DNA of 64,000 bases, taken from DASSBG01 sp035699085 (GTDB lineage: Bacteria > Pseudomonadota > Gammaproteobacteria > Xanthomonadales > Rhodanobacteraceae). Shown in pieces: positions 8,689 to 17,082 of the stretch (positions within the stretch are counted from its first letter, which is position 1; each line of letters starts with the position of its first letter). The translations under genes and the position numbers were made by a program. Location of the stretch: positions 18,852 to 82,851 of the forward strand of contig DASSBG010000007.1 in the NCBI GenBank assembly GCA_035699085.1, given 5' to 3'. The notes beneath the pieces were generated by a model, which saw only the letters and a list, made by a program, of their open reading frames with translations, was not told the DNA's origin and ran no database searches.

Positions 8689-9146
8689 GACGTGAAGTTG
8701 CGCTCGTACATGCGGTAGGCGCACTCGTGCATGCCAAGCGCGTCGTAGACCGCCTGCGCCGACGTGTTGTCGCGCTCGACGTACAGCCGCAGGCCGGCGG
8801 CGCCCGCCTCGCGCGCCGCGGCCTCGACGTCGGCATACAGCGCCCGGAAGATGCCGGTGCGCCGCGCCGCGGGCACCACGTAGACACTCTGGATCCACCA
8901 GAAATCGGCGTTGCGCCAATCGCTCCACTCGAAGGTGACCAGCAGGCTGCCGACCGCCTCGCCATCGCGTTCGGCGATGCGATAGAAGCCACGCCGCGGC
9001 TCGTCGAACACGCCGGCCACGCCCGCCTCCAGCCGCTCGCGCGGCAAGGCCTTCGCCTCGGTCTCGCGCGCCATTGCCGCGTTGCAGTCGGCAAGAAAGC
9101 CGGTGTCGGCGCGGCTGGCGGCGCGGATCGAGAGCCGGCCTTCCAT
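8685..9146 (-). CDS. GNAT-family N-acetyltransferase
   Basis: 153 residues with a GNAT fold. The beta4/alpha3 acetyl-CoA region is IQSVYVVPAARRTGIFRALYADVE (about residues 84-107), a variant of the R/Q-x-x-G-x-G/A loop in which the Gly pattern is RRTGIF. It is followed by LRLYVERDNTSAQAVYDALGM, the usual C-terminal GNAT signature. It acetylates an amine from acetyl-CoA; the substrate is unknown. It abuts glnA exactly (glnA stop at 9147, this start at 9146) and overlaps the downstream acyltransferase start by 4 nt. Co-translation with glnA is therefore likely. Confidence 0.85.
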   Translation of the reverse strand: MEGRLSIRAASRADTGFLADCNAAMARETEAKALPRERLEAGVAGVFDEPRRGFYRIAERDGEAVGSLLVTFEWSDWRNADFWWIQSVYVVPAARRTGIFRALYADVEAAAREAGAAGLRLYVERDNTSAQAVYDALGMHECAYRMYERNFTS

Positions 9147-10556
9147 TCAGATGGAATAGTACATGGCGAACTCCAGCGGGTGCGTGGAGGCGCGGTAGCG
9201 GGTCACTTCCTGCATCTTCAGGGCGATGTAGGCGTCGATGAAGTCGTCGTTGAAGACGTCGCCGGCCTTGAGGAACTCGCGGTCGGCATCCAGCGCCTCC
9301 AGCGACGCGTCGAGGCTGGCGCAGACTTGCGGGATGTTGCGCTCCTCTTCCGGCGGCAGGTCGTAGAGATCCTTGTCGGCCGGCGCGCCCGGATCGATCT
9401 TGTTGATGATGCCGTCGAGCCCCGCCATGAGCAGCGCGGTGAAGGTCAGGTAACCGGACTGGACCGGGTCCGGGAAGCGCAGTTCGATGCGCCGGCCGCG
9501 CGGGTTGGCGACGTGCGGAATGCGGCAGCTGGCCGAACGGTTGCGGGCCGAGTAGGCCAGCATCACCGGCGCCTCGAACCCCGGCACCAGCCGCTTGTAG
9601 CTGTTGGTGGTGGAGTTGGCGAAGGCATTGATGGCGCGCGCGTGCTTGAACACGCCGCCGATGTAATGCAGCGCGGTCTGCGACAAACCGCCGTAGAGCT
9701 CGCCGGCAAACAGGTTCTTGCCGTCGCGGCTCAGCGACTGGTGCACGTGCATGCCGCTGCCGTTGTCGCCAACCACCGGCTTGGGCATGAAGGTGGCGGT
9801 CTTGCCGTTGGCATGGGCAACGTTGCGGATGACGTATTTCATGGTCATCAGCTCGTCGGCCTTCTTCAGCAGCGTATTGAAACGCACGCCGATCTCGCTC
9901 TGGCCGCCATTGGCGACTTCATGGTGGTGAACCTCGACCTGCTGGCCCAGCGATTCCAGCACCTTGCACATGTCGGCGCGCAGGTCGTTGAGCGAGTCGA
10001 CCGGCGGCACCGGCAGGTAGCCACCCTTGATGCCCGGCCGGTGGCCGCTGTTGCCGAGCTCGTACTTGTAGCGCGAGCTCCAGGAGGCCTCCTCGGAGTC
10101 GATCTCGTAGAACACGCGGCCCATGTCGTTCTGCCAGCGCACGGCATCGAAGATGAAGAACTCCGGCTCCGGCCCGAACCAGGCGGTGTCGGCGATGCCG
10201 GTCGACTGCAGCCAGGCCTCGGCACGGCGGGCGATGGAGCGCGGGTCACGGCCGTAGGCCTGCATGGTCGACGGCTCCAGCACGTCGCAGTGCATGTTGA
10301 GCTGCACGTGCTCGCTGAAGGGATCGATCTGGGCGGTATCCGGGTCCGGCAGCAGCACCATGTCCGACTCGTTGATGCCCTTCCAGCCGGCGATCGACGA
10401 ACCGTCGAACATCTTGCCGTCCTCGAAGGTGGCCTCGTCGATGGCGTGCGCGGGATAGCTGAGGTGGTGCTGCTTGCCGAGCATGTCCACGAAGCGAAGG
10501 TCGACGAACTCGACCTCGCGTTCACGGATCAGGTCGAGCGCTTGCTGGGCGGCCAT
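9147..10556 (-). CDS. glnA: Glutamine synthetase, type I
   Basis: 469 residues, the standard length of the GSI-beta dodecamer. It makes glutamine from glutamate, ammonium and ATP. Visible motifs include FDGSSIAGWKGINESDM (substrate-binding latch), EPEFFIFDAV (metal-binding Glu), NGSGMHVHQSL (active-site His) and SASCRIPHV. The segment LYDLPPEEERNIPQV places the regulatory tyrosine at ~398, so adenylylation by GlnE is expected. A GNAT gene follows with no gap, and no ntrB-ntrC pair is next to it. The start ATG at 10556 has GAGGG upstream. Upstream lies a 0.35-kb divergent spacer. Confidence 0.97.
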   Translation of the reverse strand: MAAQQALDLIREREVEFVDLRFVDMLGKQHHLSYPAHAIDEATFEDGKMFDGSSIAGWKGINESDMVLLPDPDTAQIDPFSEHVQLNMHCDVLEPSTMQAYGRDPRSIARRAEAWLQSTGIADTAWFGPEPEFFIFDAVRWQNDMGRVFYEIDSEEASWSSRYKYELGNSGHRPGIKGGYLPVPPVDSLNDLRADMCKVLESLGQQVEVHHHEVANGGQSEIGVRFNTLLKKADELMTMKYVIRNVAHANGKTATFMPKPVVGDNGSGMHVHQSLSRDGKNLFAGELYGGLSQTALHYIGGVFKHARAINAFANSTTNSYKRLVPGFEAPVMLAYSARNRSASCRIPHVANPRGRRIELRFPDPVQSGYLTFTALLMAGLDGIINKIDPGAPADKDLYDLPPEEERNIPQVCASLDASLEALDADREFLKAGDVFNDDFIDAYIALKMQEVTRYRASTHPLEFAMYYSI

Positions 10557-10885
10557 GGGTCGGACCCTCGGAGGTGGTGGCGAACGACGGCGTACGATAC
10601 CAGCAACTGCGTGCGCCAGCGCCGGCGCGGTCCTCCTCGCGCGCGTTCCGAGGCCGCGGCCGCTCCGTCCGGGGTGCGACGCGGAGCGTGCAGCCGACTT
10701 CGTCGGCTGTTGGCGTTCGCTGCGCTCACCGCCAACCTGCGTTGCATCGGGGCTTCGATGGGCTGTGCGGGGCTTCGCTCTGCTCCCTGCTCCCTACTCT
10801 CTGCTCCCGCTCCTTGCCGGCGGCCGCCGGCCGCCCCTGCCATTCGTCAGGCTTGACGCGCCGACGCCATCTGGCAAGAATGCGT
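10557..10885. other. Divergent glnA/tetR spacer with hairpin repeats and a CTGCTCC heptamer run
   Basis: No credible gene. Two adjacent hairpins occupy 10691-10736: CAGCCGAC/GTCGGCTG around TTC, then GTTGGCG/CGCCAAC. They look like a dispersed palindromic repeat. A run of five pyrimidine heptamers (CTGCTCC, with CTACTCT and CGCTCCT variants) covers 10780-10814. The glnA promoter must lie in the left part, but I cannot name a convincing -35/-10 pair. Confidence 0.6.
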
Positions 10886-10903
10886 ACTGACCGATCGGTC
10901 AGT
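10886..10903. promoter_or_regulatory. Perfect 18-bp palindrome, likely TetR operator
   Basis: ACTGACCGATCGGTCAGT is fully self-complementary and ends 7 nt before the tetR ATG at 10911. Length, symmetry and the GACCGATCGGTC core are typical of TetR-family operators. A repressor bound here would block transcription or initiation of its own gene, so autoregulation is inferred. I see no second copy elsewhere in the window. Confidence 0.75.
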
Positions 10904-10910
10904 GGCTGCC

Positions 10911-11516
10911 ATGGTTTGTTCGACCGAGACCGCCCAGGAACGCATTGTTGCCGTTGCGCAGCGATTGTTCGCGCAGCACGGTTTCGACGGCGTCTCGATC
11001 AACGACATCGCGGCGGCCGCCGGCGTCAGCAAGGCCAACGTGTTCCACCACGCGGCCAGCAAGGCGGAGCTCTACGACCGCGTCTTGCAGGAGGCCTGCG
11101 CGGTGTTCACCGAGGGCTACGAACGGCTGGCGGCACTGCCGGGCGATTTCCGCCAGCGGCTGGTGGCGCTGATCGAGTGGCACGCGCGCCATCTGCGCGA
11201 GCAACCGCAGGCCGCGCGCCTGGTGTTGCGCGAGCTGACGGCGTGGAGCGAGAAGCCGGTCCAGGGGCCGGCCGACCGCTGCATCGGCGCCAACCTGCTG
11301 CGGGTGCAGCGGTTGCTGGAGGCCGACGGCATTGCCACGCGGCCGACCATCGACGCGGCTTTCGTCACGCGCGTGCTGCTGGCGGTCAGCTGGTTTCGCT
11401 TCCAGACGCAGCATCTGGAGGCGCGGGTGCAAAGTCGCCGGGTGCGGCTGCGCGACCGCGAGTTCGCCGAGCAACTGGCGGACCTGCTGCTGCACGGCAT
11501 GCTGCGCGCCGATTGA
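10911..11516 (+). CDS. TetR/AcrR-family transcriptional regulator
   Basis: 201 residues. The N-terminal helix-turn-helix (about residues 10-55: ERIVAVAQRLFAQHGFDGVS, then INDIAAAAGVSKANVFHHAASK) is a textbook TetR DNA-binding domain. The C-terminal all-helical region should bind a ligand and dimerise. I choose the ATG at 10911 because the in-frame GTG at 10902 lies inside the 18-bp palindromic operator. The target regulon is not shown. The adjacent genes are glnA (divergent, ~350 bp away) and a CPA1 antiporter (same strand, ~345 bp downstream), and neither carries a copy of the operator that I can see. Confidence 0.9.
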   Translation: MVCSTETAQERIVAVAQRLFAQHGFDGVSINDIAAAAGVSKANVFHHAASKAELYDRVLQEACAVFTEGYERLAALPGDFRQRLVALIEWHARHLREQPQAARLVLRELTAWSEKPVQGPADRCIGANLLRVQRLLEADGIATRPTIDAAFVTRVLLAVSWFRFQTQHLEARVQSRRVRLRDREFAEQLADLLLHGMLRAD

Positions 11517-11815
11517 GCGTTGCAGCGCGCCGCGGGCCAGGCTCGGCCCGCGTGCCGCCACCAGTTTCGCCGCAGCCCATCGGCCGCGGCCACGGGGTTG
11601 CCACCCCGGCACCGGATGTCTCCCCTCCCTCCTGCATCCGGTGCCGGGGCTGGCACATTGCCGCTTGCCGGGCGCTGCGCGCCGGGCTGCGCGGGAATGG
11701 GGAATGGGGAATCGGGAATCGGGAATCGGGCAAGCAACGGCCGAGCCGCTTCGCCCGCCCACCCTTCACCGCTCGCCGCTCATTGCTTCGCGTCCGACCG
11801 CTCGCCGCTCAGGGC
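11517..11815. other. Spacer with GGGAATG/GGGAATC heptamers
   Basis: No gene is supported. Five perfect heptamers lie at 11693-11727 (two GGGAATG then three GGGAATC), followed by the variant GGGCAAG. The remainder is GC-rich with short inverted repeats such as CACCGGATG / CATCCGGTG (roughly 11610-11645). The last ~40 nt lead into the antiporter promoter. Confidence 0.6.
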
Positions 11816-11823
11816 GCGGCCGC

Positions 11824-11829
11824 TACAAT
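11824..11829 (+). promoter_or_regulatory. Candidate -10 box of the CPA1 antiporter gene
   Basis: TACAAT sits 32 nt before the ATG at 11861, in the context CGGCCGCTACAAT. The identical 13-nt string precedes rdgC at 46144-46156. No good -35 is visible at 16-18 nt, so this is a candidate only. Confidence 0.4.
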
Positions 11830-11860
11830 CCGGCCATGATCCTGCACCGCCGAGCCCCGC

Positions 11861-13672
11861 ATGACGCTTGATCTCGGCCTGATGCTGGCCGCCATGTTGG
11901 CGATCGGTTTCGCCGCGCAATGGCTGGCCTGGCGCGTGCGCCTGCCGGCGATCCTGTTTCTGCTGCTGGCCGGGCTGCTGCTGGGGCCGGCCACGGGCGT
12001 GCTCGACCCCAACACCATGTTCGGCGACCTGCTGTTCCCGATCGTCTCGTTGTCGGTGGCGGTGATCCTGTTCGAGGGCAGCCTCAACCTGCGCTTCGCC
12101 GACCTCGTCGGCATTGGCCACGCGGTGCGCCGACTCACGACGTACGGCGCGCTGCTGGCGCTGCTGGGCCTGGCGTTGGCGGCACACCTGATCGCTCACC
12201 TCTCCTGGCCGCTGGCCTTCCTGTTCGGCGCACTGACCTGCGTCACCGGGCCGACCGTGGTCCAGCCGCTGCTGCGCACGGTGCGGCCCAACCAGCGCAT
12301 CACCACGCTGCTGCGCTGGGAAGGCATCATCATCGACCCGCTGGGCGCGCTGCTGGCGGTGCTGGTCTACGAGGCCATCGTTTCGCATGAGCAGGGCCAC
12401 TCGTTGGGCGTGTTTGGGCTGACCGTCGGTTGCGGCGCGTTGATCGGCATCGCCAGCGCGCTGTTGCTGGCACTGGCACTGCGCCGCCAGTGGATCCCGG
12501 AGTTCCTGCAGAACTACGCGACGCTGGCGCTGGTGCTGGTGGCCTTTGCGCTCTCCGACGCCATCACCAACCAGTCGGGCCTGGTGGCGGTGACGGTGAT
12601 GGGCATTGCTCTCGGCAACATGCGCGACGTGCACCTGGACGAGATCCTCGACTTCAAGGAGAACCTGTCGACGCTGCTGGTATCGATGCTGTTCATCCTG
12701 CTGGCGGCACGGCTGCACTGGCCGCTGCCGCCTGGCGTGCTGGGCGCGGCACTGCTGATCTTCGTGGTCGCCCAGCTGCTGGTGCGGCCGCTGTCCTCGG
12801 GGCTGGCGCTGCTGCGCAGCTCGCTGAACTGGCGCGAGCGCGCGTTGGTGGCGTGGATCGCGCCGCGCGGCATCGTCGCGGCCGCGGTCTCGGCGCTGTT
12901 CGCGCTGAAGCTGCAAAGCCTCGGCATGCCCGGCGCCGAGGCACTGGTGCCGCTGGTGTTCGTGCTGATCATCGCCACCGTGATCGTGCAGAGCGCCAGT
13001 GCGCGGATGCTGGCGCGGCTGCTGCGGGTGGCGGCGCCGGAGCCGGATGGCGTGCTGATTTTCGGCTCCGACCGCGTGGCCCGCACGCTGGCGGGCGCAC
13101 TGCAGGCGCAGGACGTGCAGGTGCTGGTGGCCGACGATGACTGGAACGGCATCCGCAATGCGCGAATGGCCGGCCTGCCGACCTACTACGGCAACCCGAC
13201 CTCGCAGCACGCCGACCTGCACCTCGACCACAGCGGGCTCGGCCAGCTGCTGGCGATGTCGACACGCCGGGAAATGAATTCGCTGGCCTGCATGCACTAC
13301 CGCCAGGAGTTCGGCCGTGACCGCGTCTACCGCCTGCGCAACCTCGACCCCAACGCCACCGACCACGGCCGCGCCAGCCTGACCGGAACGCTGCTGTCGC
13401 CGGCCCTGTTTGACGCCGATCTCACCCATGCGCAGCTGCTGCAGCGCATCGATCGCGGCTGGCGCGTGAAATCCACCGCGCTGACCGAGGCCTTCGGCTG
13501 GCCGCAATTCCTCGAGCGCCACGGCGCCGCGCTGCTGCTGTTTGCGCGCACGGAAAAGGGCGCGCTGCGCATCGCCAGCACCCGCCGCGAACTGGAGCCG
13601 CGCAGCGGCTGGACCGTCACGGCGCTGGTGCCGCCGCAGCCGGGCCAGGACCAGGCGGCGCGGGCAGCCTGA
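11861..13672 (+). CDS. CPA1-family sodium(potassium):proton antiporter with C-terminal nucleotide-binding domain
   Basis: 603 residues. The first ~390 form about a dozen membrane segments of the NhaP/CPA1 type. The exchange signature is in LTCVTGPTVVQPLL and IIIDPLGALLAVLVYE (Asp in the transport core), and a later conserved stretch is WIAPRGIVAAAVSALFALKL. The cytoplasmic tail starts with VLIFGSDRVARTLAGALQAQ, a Rossmann/TrkA-N-like domain expected to sense nucleotide. A further C-terminal region (~480-590) has no clear domain. It is probably in the inner membrane, exchanging monovalent cations for protons in pH or salt homeostasis. Ion specificity cannot be read from the sequence. Confidence 0.87.
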   Translation: MTLDLGLMLAAMLAIGFAAQWLAWRVRLPAILFLLLAGLLLGPATGVLDPNTMFGDLLFPIVSLSVAVILFEGSLNLRFADLVGIGHAVRRLTTYGALLALLGLALAAHLIAHLSWPLAFLFGALTCVTGPTVVQPLLRTVRPNQRITTLLRWEGIIIDPLGALLAVLVYEAIVSHEQGHSLGVFGLTVGCGALIGIASALLLALALRRQWIPEFLQNYATLALVLVAFALSDAITNQSGLVAVTVMGIALGNMRDVHLDEILDFKENLSTLLVSMLFILLAARLHWPLPPGVLGAALLIFVVAQLLVRPLSSGLALLRSSLNWRERALVAWIAPRGIVAAAVSALFALKLQSLGMPGAEALVPLVFVLIIATVIVQSASARMLARLLRVAAPEPDGVLIFGSDRVARTLAGALQAQDVQVLVADDDWNGIRNARMAGLPTYYGNPTSQHADLHLDHSGLGQLLAMSTRREMNSLACMHYRQEFGRDRVYRLRNLDPNATDHGRASLTGTLLSPALFDADLTHAQLLQRIDRGWRVKSTALTEAFGWPQFLERHGAALLLFARTEKGALRIASTRRELEPRSGWTVTALVPPQPGQDQAARAA

Positions 13673-13728
13673 GTTGCAGCCGGGGGCGGGCGGCATGTCC
13701 CGGAGGAGGTGCTTCGGCCGCGGGCGCC

Positions 13729-14337
13729 TCAGCCGACGCCGCGGTGCTTGCCCTGCCAAGGCGCGTAGAAGTCGCGCATCCGCTGCAGGTCTTCCTCGAC
13801 ATCCGCGGCCGGCTGCCCCAGCGGCCCAACGCCAATGCTGCGCGAGGGGTAGTCGATGTACACCGGCAACACCGGCACGCCGGCGCCGCGGGCGATGTGC
13901 CAGTAGCCGCTTTTCCAGCGCTGCACATGCTTGCGCGTGCCCTCCGGCGTGATCGCCAGCCACAGGCCCTCGCCGCGGGCGAAACGCGCCGCCAGCTGCT
14001 TGACCACGCCGCCCGGCGCAGAACGGTCGACCGGCAGGCCGCCCAGGCGACGCAGCAGCCAGCCCAGCGGCCCGGCGAATACTTCCTTCTTTGCGATGAA
14101 GGTGACGTTGGCACCCATGCCGACCTTGAACAGCAACCCCCAGATGCCATCCCACCAGGACGAGTGCGGAGCAACGATCACCACCAGCCGCGGGCAGTCC
14201 GGGAACGTGCCCGCCAGCTGCCATCCGGCCCGCCGCACCACCGCCCGGCACAGCCGGCGGAACGCGTTGTCGCGCGCGTGCGGCATGTGGGGCGGCAAGT
14301 CACCGGGTGCGGGCAGGGGTGGCACGCGGGCACTCAT
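13729..14337 (-). CDS. 1-acyl-glycerol-3-phosphate acyltransferase-like protein (PlsC superfamily)
   Basis: 202 residues with the PlsC-type catalytic motif HSSWWD (HX4D, about residues 58-63) and the substrate-binding block ITPEGTRK. These imply transfer of an acyl chain to a phospholipid precursor. VTFIAKKEVFAGPLGWLLRRLGGLPVDR is the typical region between them, shorter than in housekeeping PlsC. It is probably peripheral at the inner membrane. The start at 14337 overlaps the arfB stop by 4 nt; MPHARDNAF slightly downstream is an alternative start. It ends the ubiJ-ubiB-arfB group. The substrate is uncertain. Confidence 0.83.
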   Translation of the reverse strand: MSARVPPLPAPGDLPPHMPHARDNAFRRLCRAVVRRAGWQLAGTFPDCPRLVVIVAPHSSWWDGIWGLLFKVGMGANVTFIAKKEVFAGPLGWLLRRLGGLPVDRSAPGGVVKQLAARFARGEGLWLAITPEGTRKHVQRWKSGYWHIARGAGVPVLPVYIDYPSRSIGVGPLGQPAADVEEDLQRMRDFYAPWQGKHRGVG

Positions 14338-14759
14338 TCGGCGCTCCGGTCGGGCACCCGCCGCTGGCGCTTCAGCTGGCCGCGCTGCTGCTTGGCATCG
14401 AGGCGCCGCTGGCGTGCGGCACGGCTGGGCCGGGTGGCGAGCCGCGGCTTCGGCGGCGTGCGGCAGGCCAGCAGCAGTTCGGCCAGCCGCTGCCGGGCGT
14501 CCTGGCGGTTGCGCGCCTGGTCGCGAAAACGGCGCGCCTGGATCACCAGCACGCCCTCGGCGGTCAGGCGGCGGTCGCGACGCGCCAGCAGCCTTGCGCG
14601 CAAGGGCCCGGGCAACGAGGGCGAGTGGGCGACGTCGAAGCGCAGCGTCACTGCGCTTTCGGTGCGGTTGACGTGCTGGCCACCGGGACCGGCGGCACGC
14701 ATGAACGTCTCGCTCAGTTCGGACTCCGGAATCGCCAGGTGCACGTCCACGCGCAGCAT
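14334..14759 (-). CDS. arfB: Alternative ribosome-rescue factor ArfB (YaeJ), peptidyl-tRNA hydrolase
   Basis: 141 residues, the normal ArfB length. The GGQ motif (AAGPGGQHVNRTESAV, about residues 22-37) hydrolyses peptidyl-tRNA in the ribosomal P site. The C-terminal tail is short and extremely basic (KPRLATRPSRAARQRRLDAK), as needed to insert into the empty mRNA channel of stalled ribosomes. There is no codon-recognition domain, which separates it from RF1/RF2. It lies 9 nt after ubiB and overlaps the acyltransferase start by 4 nt. Confidence 0.93.
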   Translation of the reverse strand: MLRVDVHLAIPESELSETFMRAAGPGGQHVNRTESAVTLRFDVAHSPSLPGPLRARLLARRDRRLTAEGVLVIQARRFRDQARNRQDARQRLAELLLACRTPPKPRLATRPSRAARQRRLDAKQQRGQLKRQRRVPDRSAE

Positions 14760-14768
14760 CGTGGCGCC

Positions 14769-16412
14769 TCAGTGCCGGTGCCGCGGCCAGGCCCAGGCGA
14801 AGGCCAGCAGCGCGGCGCAGGCCAGGCCGATCGACCACCAGGGTCCGTGCGCCGGCGGCACCAGCCAGACCAGCGCGGCGACGATCATGAAGCCGATGCC
14901 GAGCAGCCCGCCGGCCACCGCGCGCTGGGTGCTGCGCGCGCCCACGTTCAGCTGGGCCAGCTCGTGGGAGTCGATATGCACCCGCTGCTCGCCACGCACC
15001 GCCCTGTGCAGCAGCTCGCGCGCCATGTCGGGCACGTCGGGCGCCGCCTGCAGCCATTGCGGTATGCGCCTGCTCAGTTCCTTCAGTGCGCGGCGCGGGC
15101 TGTAACGTTCGCGCAGGATCCGCTTGAGTACCGGGTAGGCGACCTTCCAGATGTCGATCTCGGGGTCGAGCTGGCGGCCGAGGCCCTCGATGTTGAGCAG
15201 TGTCTTCTGCAGGAGGATGAGTTGCGGCTGCAGGGTCAGCTCGAACTTCCGCGCCGTCTGGAACAGTTTCATCATCACCTCGGCCAGCGAAATCTCGCTC
15301 AGCGGCCGGGTGAAGTAGGGCTCGCAGACGGTGCGCGCGGCGGCCTCCAGCTCGTCCAGCCGGGTGGTCGCCGGAATCCAGCCGGCGGCGACGTGCAGCG
15401 AGGCGATCCGCTGGTAGTCGCGCTCGAACAGCGCGATGAAGTTTTCCGCCAGCCAGTACTGGTCGGCTTCCGGCAGGCTGCCCATGATGCCGAAGTCCAG
15501 GGCGATGAAGCGCGGCTCCTCGCGCCGCGACGAGTCCACCCAGATGTTGCCCGGATGCGCGTCGGCGTGAAAGAAGTTGTCACGGAAGACCTGCTCGTAG
15601 AACAGCCGCACGCCCTTGGCCGCCAGGCGCTTGCGGTCGATGCCGAGCGCGTCCAGCGCCTCGATGTCGTCGCTGCGCACGCCACGCACCCGCTCCATGG
15701 TCAGCACCTCGGGGGTGCTGTGGCTCCAGTGGATCAGCGGCACGTACAGGTCGTTGCTGCCCTCGTAGTTGCGCCGCAGCAGGCTGGCGTTGGCCGCCTC
15801 GCGCTGCAGGTCCAGTTCGTTGACCAGTGTCTTCTCGACCTCCTCGGCCACGTCCAGCGGCCGGATCTTGTCGGCGTTCGGGTGGTAACGCTGGACCAGC
15901 CGGGCCAGCGAATAAAGCACCTTGATGTCGCGCTTGATGCGCTCGCCGACACCGGGCCGCGCCACCTTGACCACCACCTCGCGGCCATCGCGCAGCCGCG
16001 CGGGATGCACCTGGGCGATGGACGCCGACGCCAGCGGCTGCTCGGAAAACTCGGCGAACAGCTCGGCCACCGGTGCGCGCAACGCGCGCTCGATGATCGC
16101 CCGTGCCTCGGCGCCGGGGAATGGCGGCACGCGGTCCTGCAGGCTGGCCAGCTCCTCGGCCACGTCGGCCGGCAGCAGGTCGCGGCGGGTCGACAGGATC
16201 TGGCCGAACTTGACGAAAATGGGGCCGAGGTCGGTCAGCGCCAGGCGCAGCCGCTCGCCGCGCGACAGCCGCGCGATATCGGCGCGGGGCTTCGGCAACA
16301 GCGGCCGCAACAGCTTCAGCGGCCGGTACAGGTGCGCCGCGTCCAGCAGCTCGTCGAGCCGGTAGCGCAGCAGCACTGCTGCCACACGCAGCAGCCGCAG
16401 GGCCGTCATCAT
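14769..16412 (-). CDS. ubiB: UbiB, ubiquinone-biosynthesis atypical kinase/ATPase
   Basis: 547 residues, matching E. coli UbiB. The ABC1/ADCK/UbiB motifs are present: the KxGQ motif in FVKFGQILSTRRDLLP, the Ala-rich loop in SASIAQVHPA, DAHPGNIW (catalytic loop) and ALDFGIMG (metal-binding DFG). Two C-terminal membrane helices (AVAGGLLGIGFMIVAALVWL and IGLACAALLAFAWAW) anchor it to the inner membrane. UbiB supports ubiquinone assembly, probably by extracting lipid intermediates for the Ubi complex. The start at 16412 overlaps the ubiJ stop (ATGA); the second ATG at 16409 is an alternative. The gene order ubiJ-ubiB is conserved in proteobacteria. Confidence 0.95.
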   Translation of the reverse strand: MMTALRLLRVAAVLLRYRLDELLDAAHLYRPLKLLRPLLPKPRADIARLSRGERLRLALTDLGPIFVKFGQILSTRRDLLPADVAEELASLQDRVPPFPGAEARAIIERALRAPVAELFAEFSEQPLASASIAQVHPARLRDGREVVVKVARPGVGERIKRDIKVLYSLARLVQRYHPNADKIRPLDVAEEVEKTLVNELDLQREAANASLLRRNYEGSNDLYVPLIHWSHSTPEVLTMERVRGVRSDDIEALDALGIDRKRLAAKGVRLFYEQVFRDNFFHADAHPGNIWVDSSRREEPRFIALDFGIMGSLPEADQYWLAENFIALFERDYQRIASLHVAAGWIPATTRLDELEAAARTVCEPYFTRPLSEISLAEVMMKLFQTARKFELTLQPQLILLQKTLLNIEGLGRQLDPEIDIWKVAYPVLKRILRERYSPRRALKELSRRIPQWLQAAPDVPDMARELLHRAVRGEQRVHIDSHELAQLNVGARSTQRAVAGGLLGIGFMIVAALVWLVPPAHGPWWSIGLACAALLAFAWAWPRHRH

Positions 16413-17050
16413 GCGGATGATTCCAGGCGCTTCAGCCGCGCGTCCAGGCGGTCGACGCGCTCGCGCAGCGCGTCCACCGCGTCCAGCCATTCGTCCAGCT
16501 CGTCGCGCGCCGGCGTCAGCCGCGCCTCCTCGCGCAGCCAGTCGGCGCCGTCCTCGGCCGCCTCGCGGCCGAAGCGGCGCAAGCCCTGCGCCAGCGCCTG
16601 CAAGCCGCGCGCCAGTGGCACGCCGGTGACGTCACCCAGCCGCTCGGCCAGCGCCGCCTCGATGTCGGGAGACCAGGCGGCCATCAGCCGCTGCAGGCGC
16701 TGCGCCAGCTCGGCGTCGCCCGCGATCTCGACCTTGCCGGGTGCCGCGCCACCCTGGCGGCGCTCGCCGAGAGCCATGCCAAGCAACGCCATGGGCGTGG
16801 CCGCGACGTGCAGGTCGGGCGCCTCGCGCGGCGGCCCGACGCGCAGATCGCCGCTCTCGACCCGTACTTCGAAGTGCAGCTCCGGCGCGCTGAGCCGCAG
16901 CTGCACGCGGCGGCCCTCCAGTCCGCCCAGCGCCTCGCGCAGCGCCGGATCCAGCGCGACGCCGCGGCGCAGCACGCGCTCGAGCGCGCGCCCGGCCACG
17001 GCGCGCAGCGGGTGGCGTGGCGGCGAAGGCGAAGCAGCGTCAACAGTCAT
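16409..17050 (-). CDS. ubiJ: UbiJ, ubiquinone-biosynthesis accessory factor (SCP2 domain)
   Basis: 213 residues. The N-terminal SCP2-like lipid-binding domain covers about residues 15-115 (VQLRLSAPELHFEVRVESGD and VAATPMALLGMAL). The C-terminus is a long heptad-like helix (WLDAVDALRERVDRLDARLKRLE), as in E. coli UbiJ. It scaffolds the soluble Ubi complex and binds the lipid intermediate. Translational coupling to ubiB by a 4-nt overlap is strong support. Unlike E. coli, ubiE is not adjacent; it lies at 55.1-55.9 kb. A G-run repeat just upstream may affect its promoter region. Confidence 0.9.
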   Translation of the reverse strand: MTVDAASPSPPRHPLRAVAGRALERVLRRGVALDPALREALGGLEGRRVQLRLSAPELHFEVRVESGDLRVGPPREAPDLHVAATPMALLGMALGERRQGGAAPGKVEIAGDAELAQRLQRLMAAWSPDIEAALAERLGDVTGVPLARGLQALAQGLRRFGREAAEDGADWLREEARLTPARDELDEWLDAVDALRERVDRLDARLKRLESSA

Positions 17051-17082
17051 GCGGCGATTGTAGAGGAACGGGGCTAAATGCC

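Noticed and set aside
8688..8928. Longer acyltransferase frame to 8928
   Set aside because: It would overlap most of the GNAT gene. The ATGA junction at 8685-8688 gives a clear start.
10602..10618. Sigma54-like element before glnA (minus strand TGGCGC...TTGCT)
   Set aside because: It lies at a sensible distance from the start, but the spacing between the GG and GC elements is one base too long. Sigma54 promoters tolerate little variation there.
10902..10904. GTG start for the TetR gene
   Set aside because: It lies within the 18-bp palindromic operator and has no ribosome site. The ATG at 10911 is preferred.
11780..14251. 823-residue open frame on the minus strand opposite the CPA1 antiporter
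   Set aside because: Low-complexity His/Arg/Gln sequence without motifs. It is a shadow of the GC-rich gene on the other strand.
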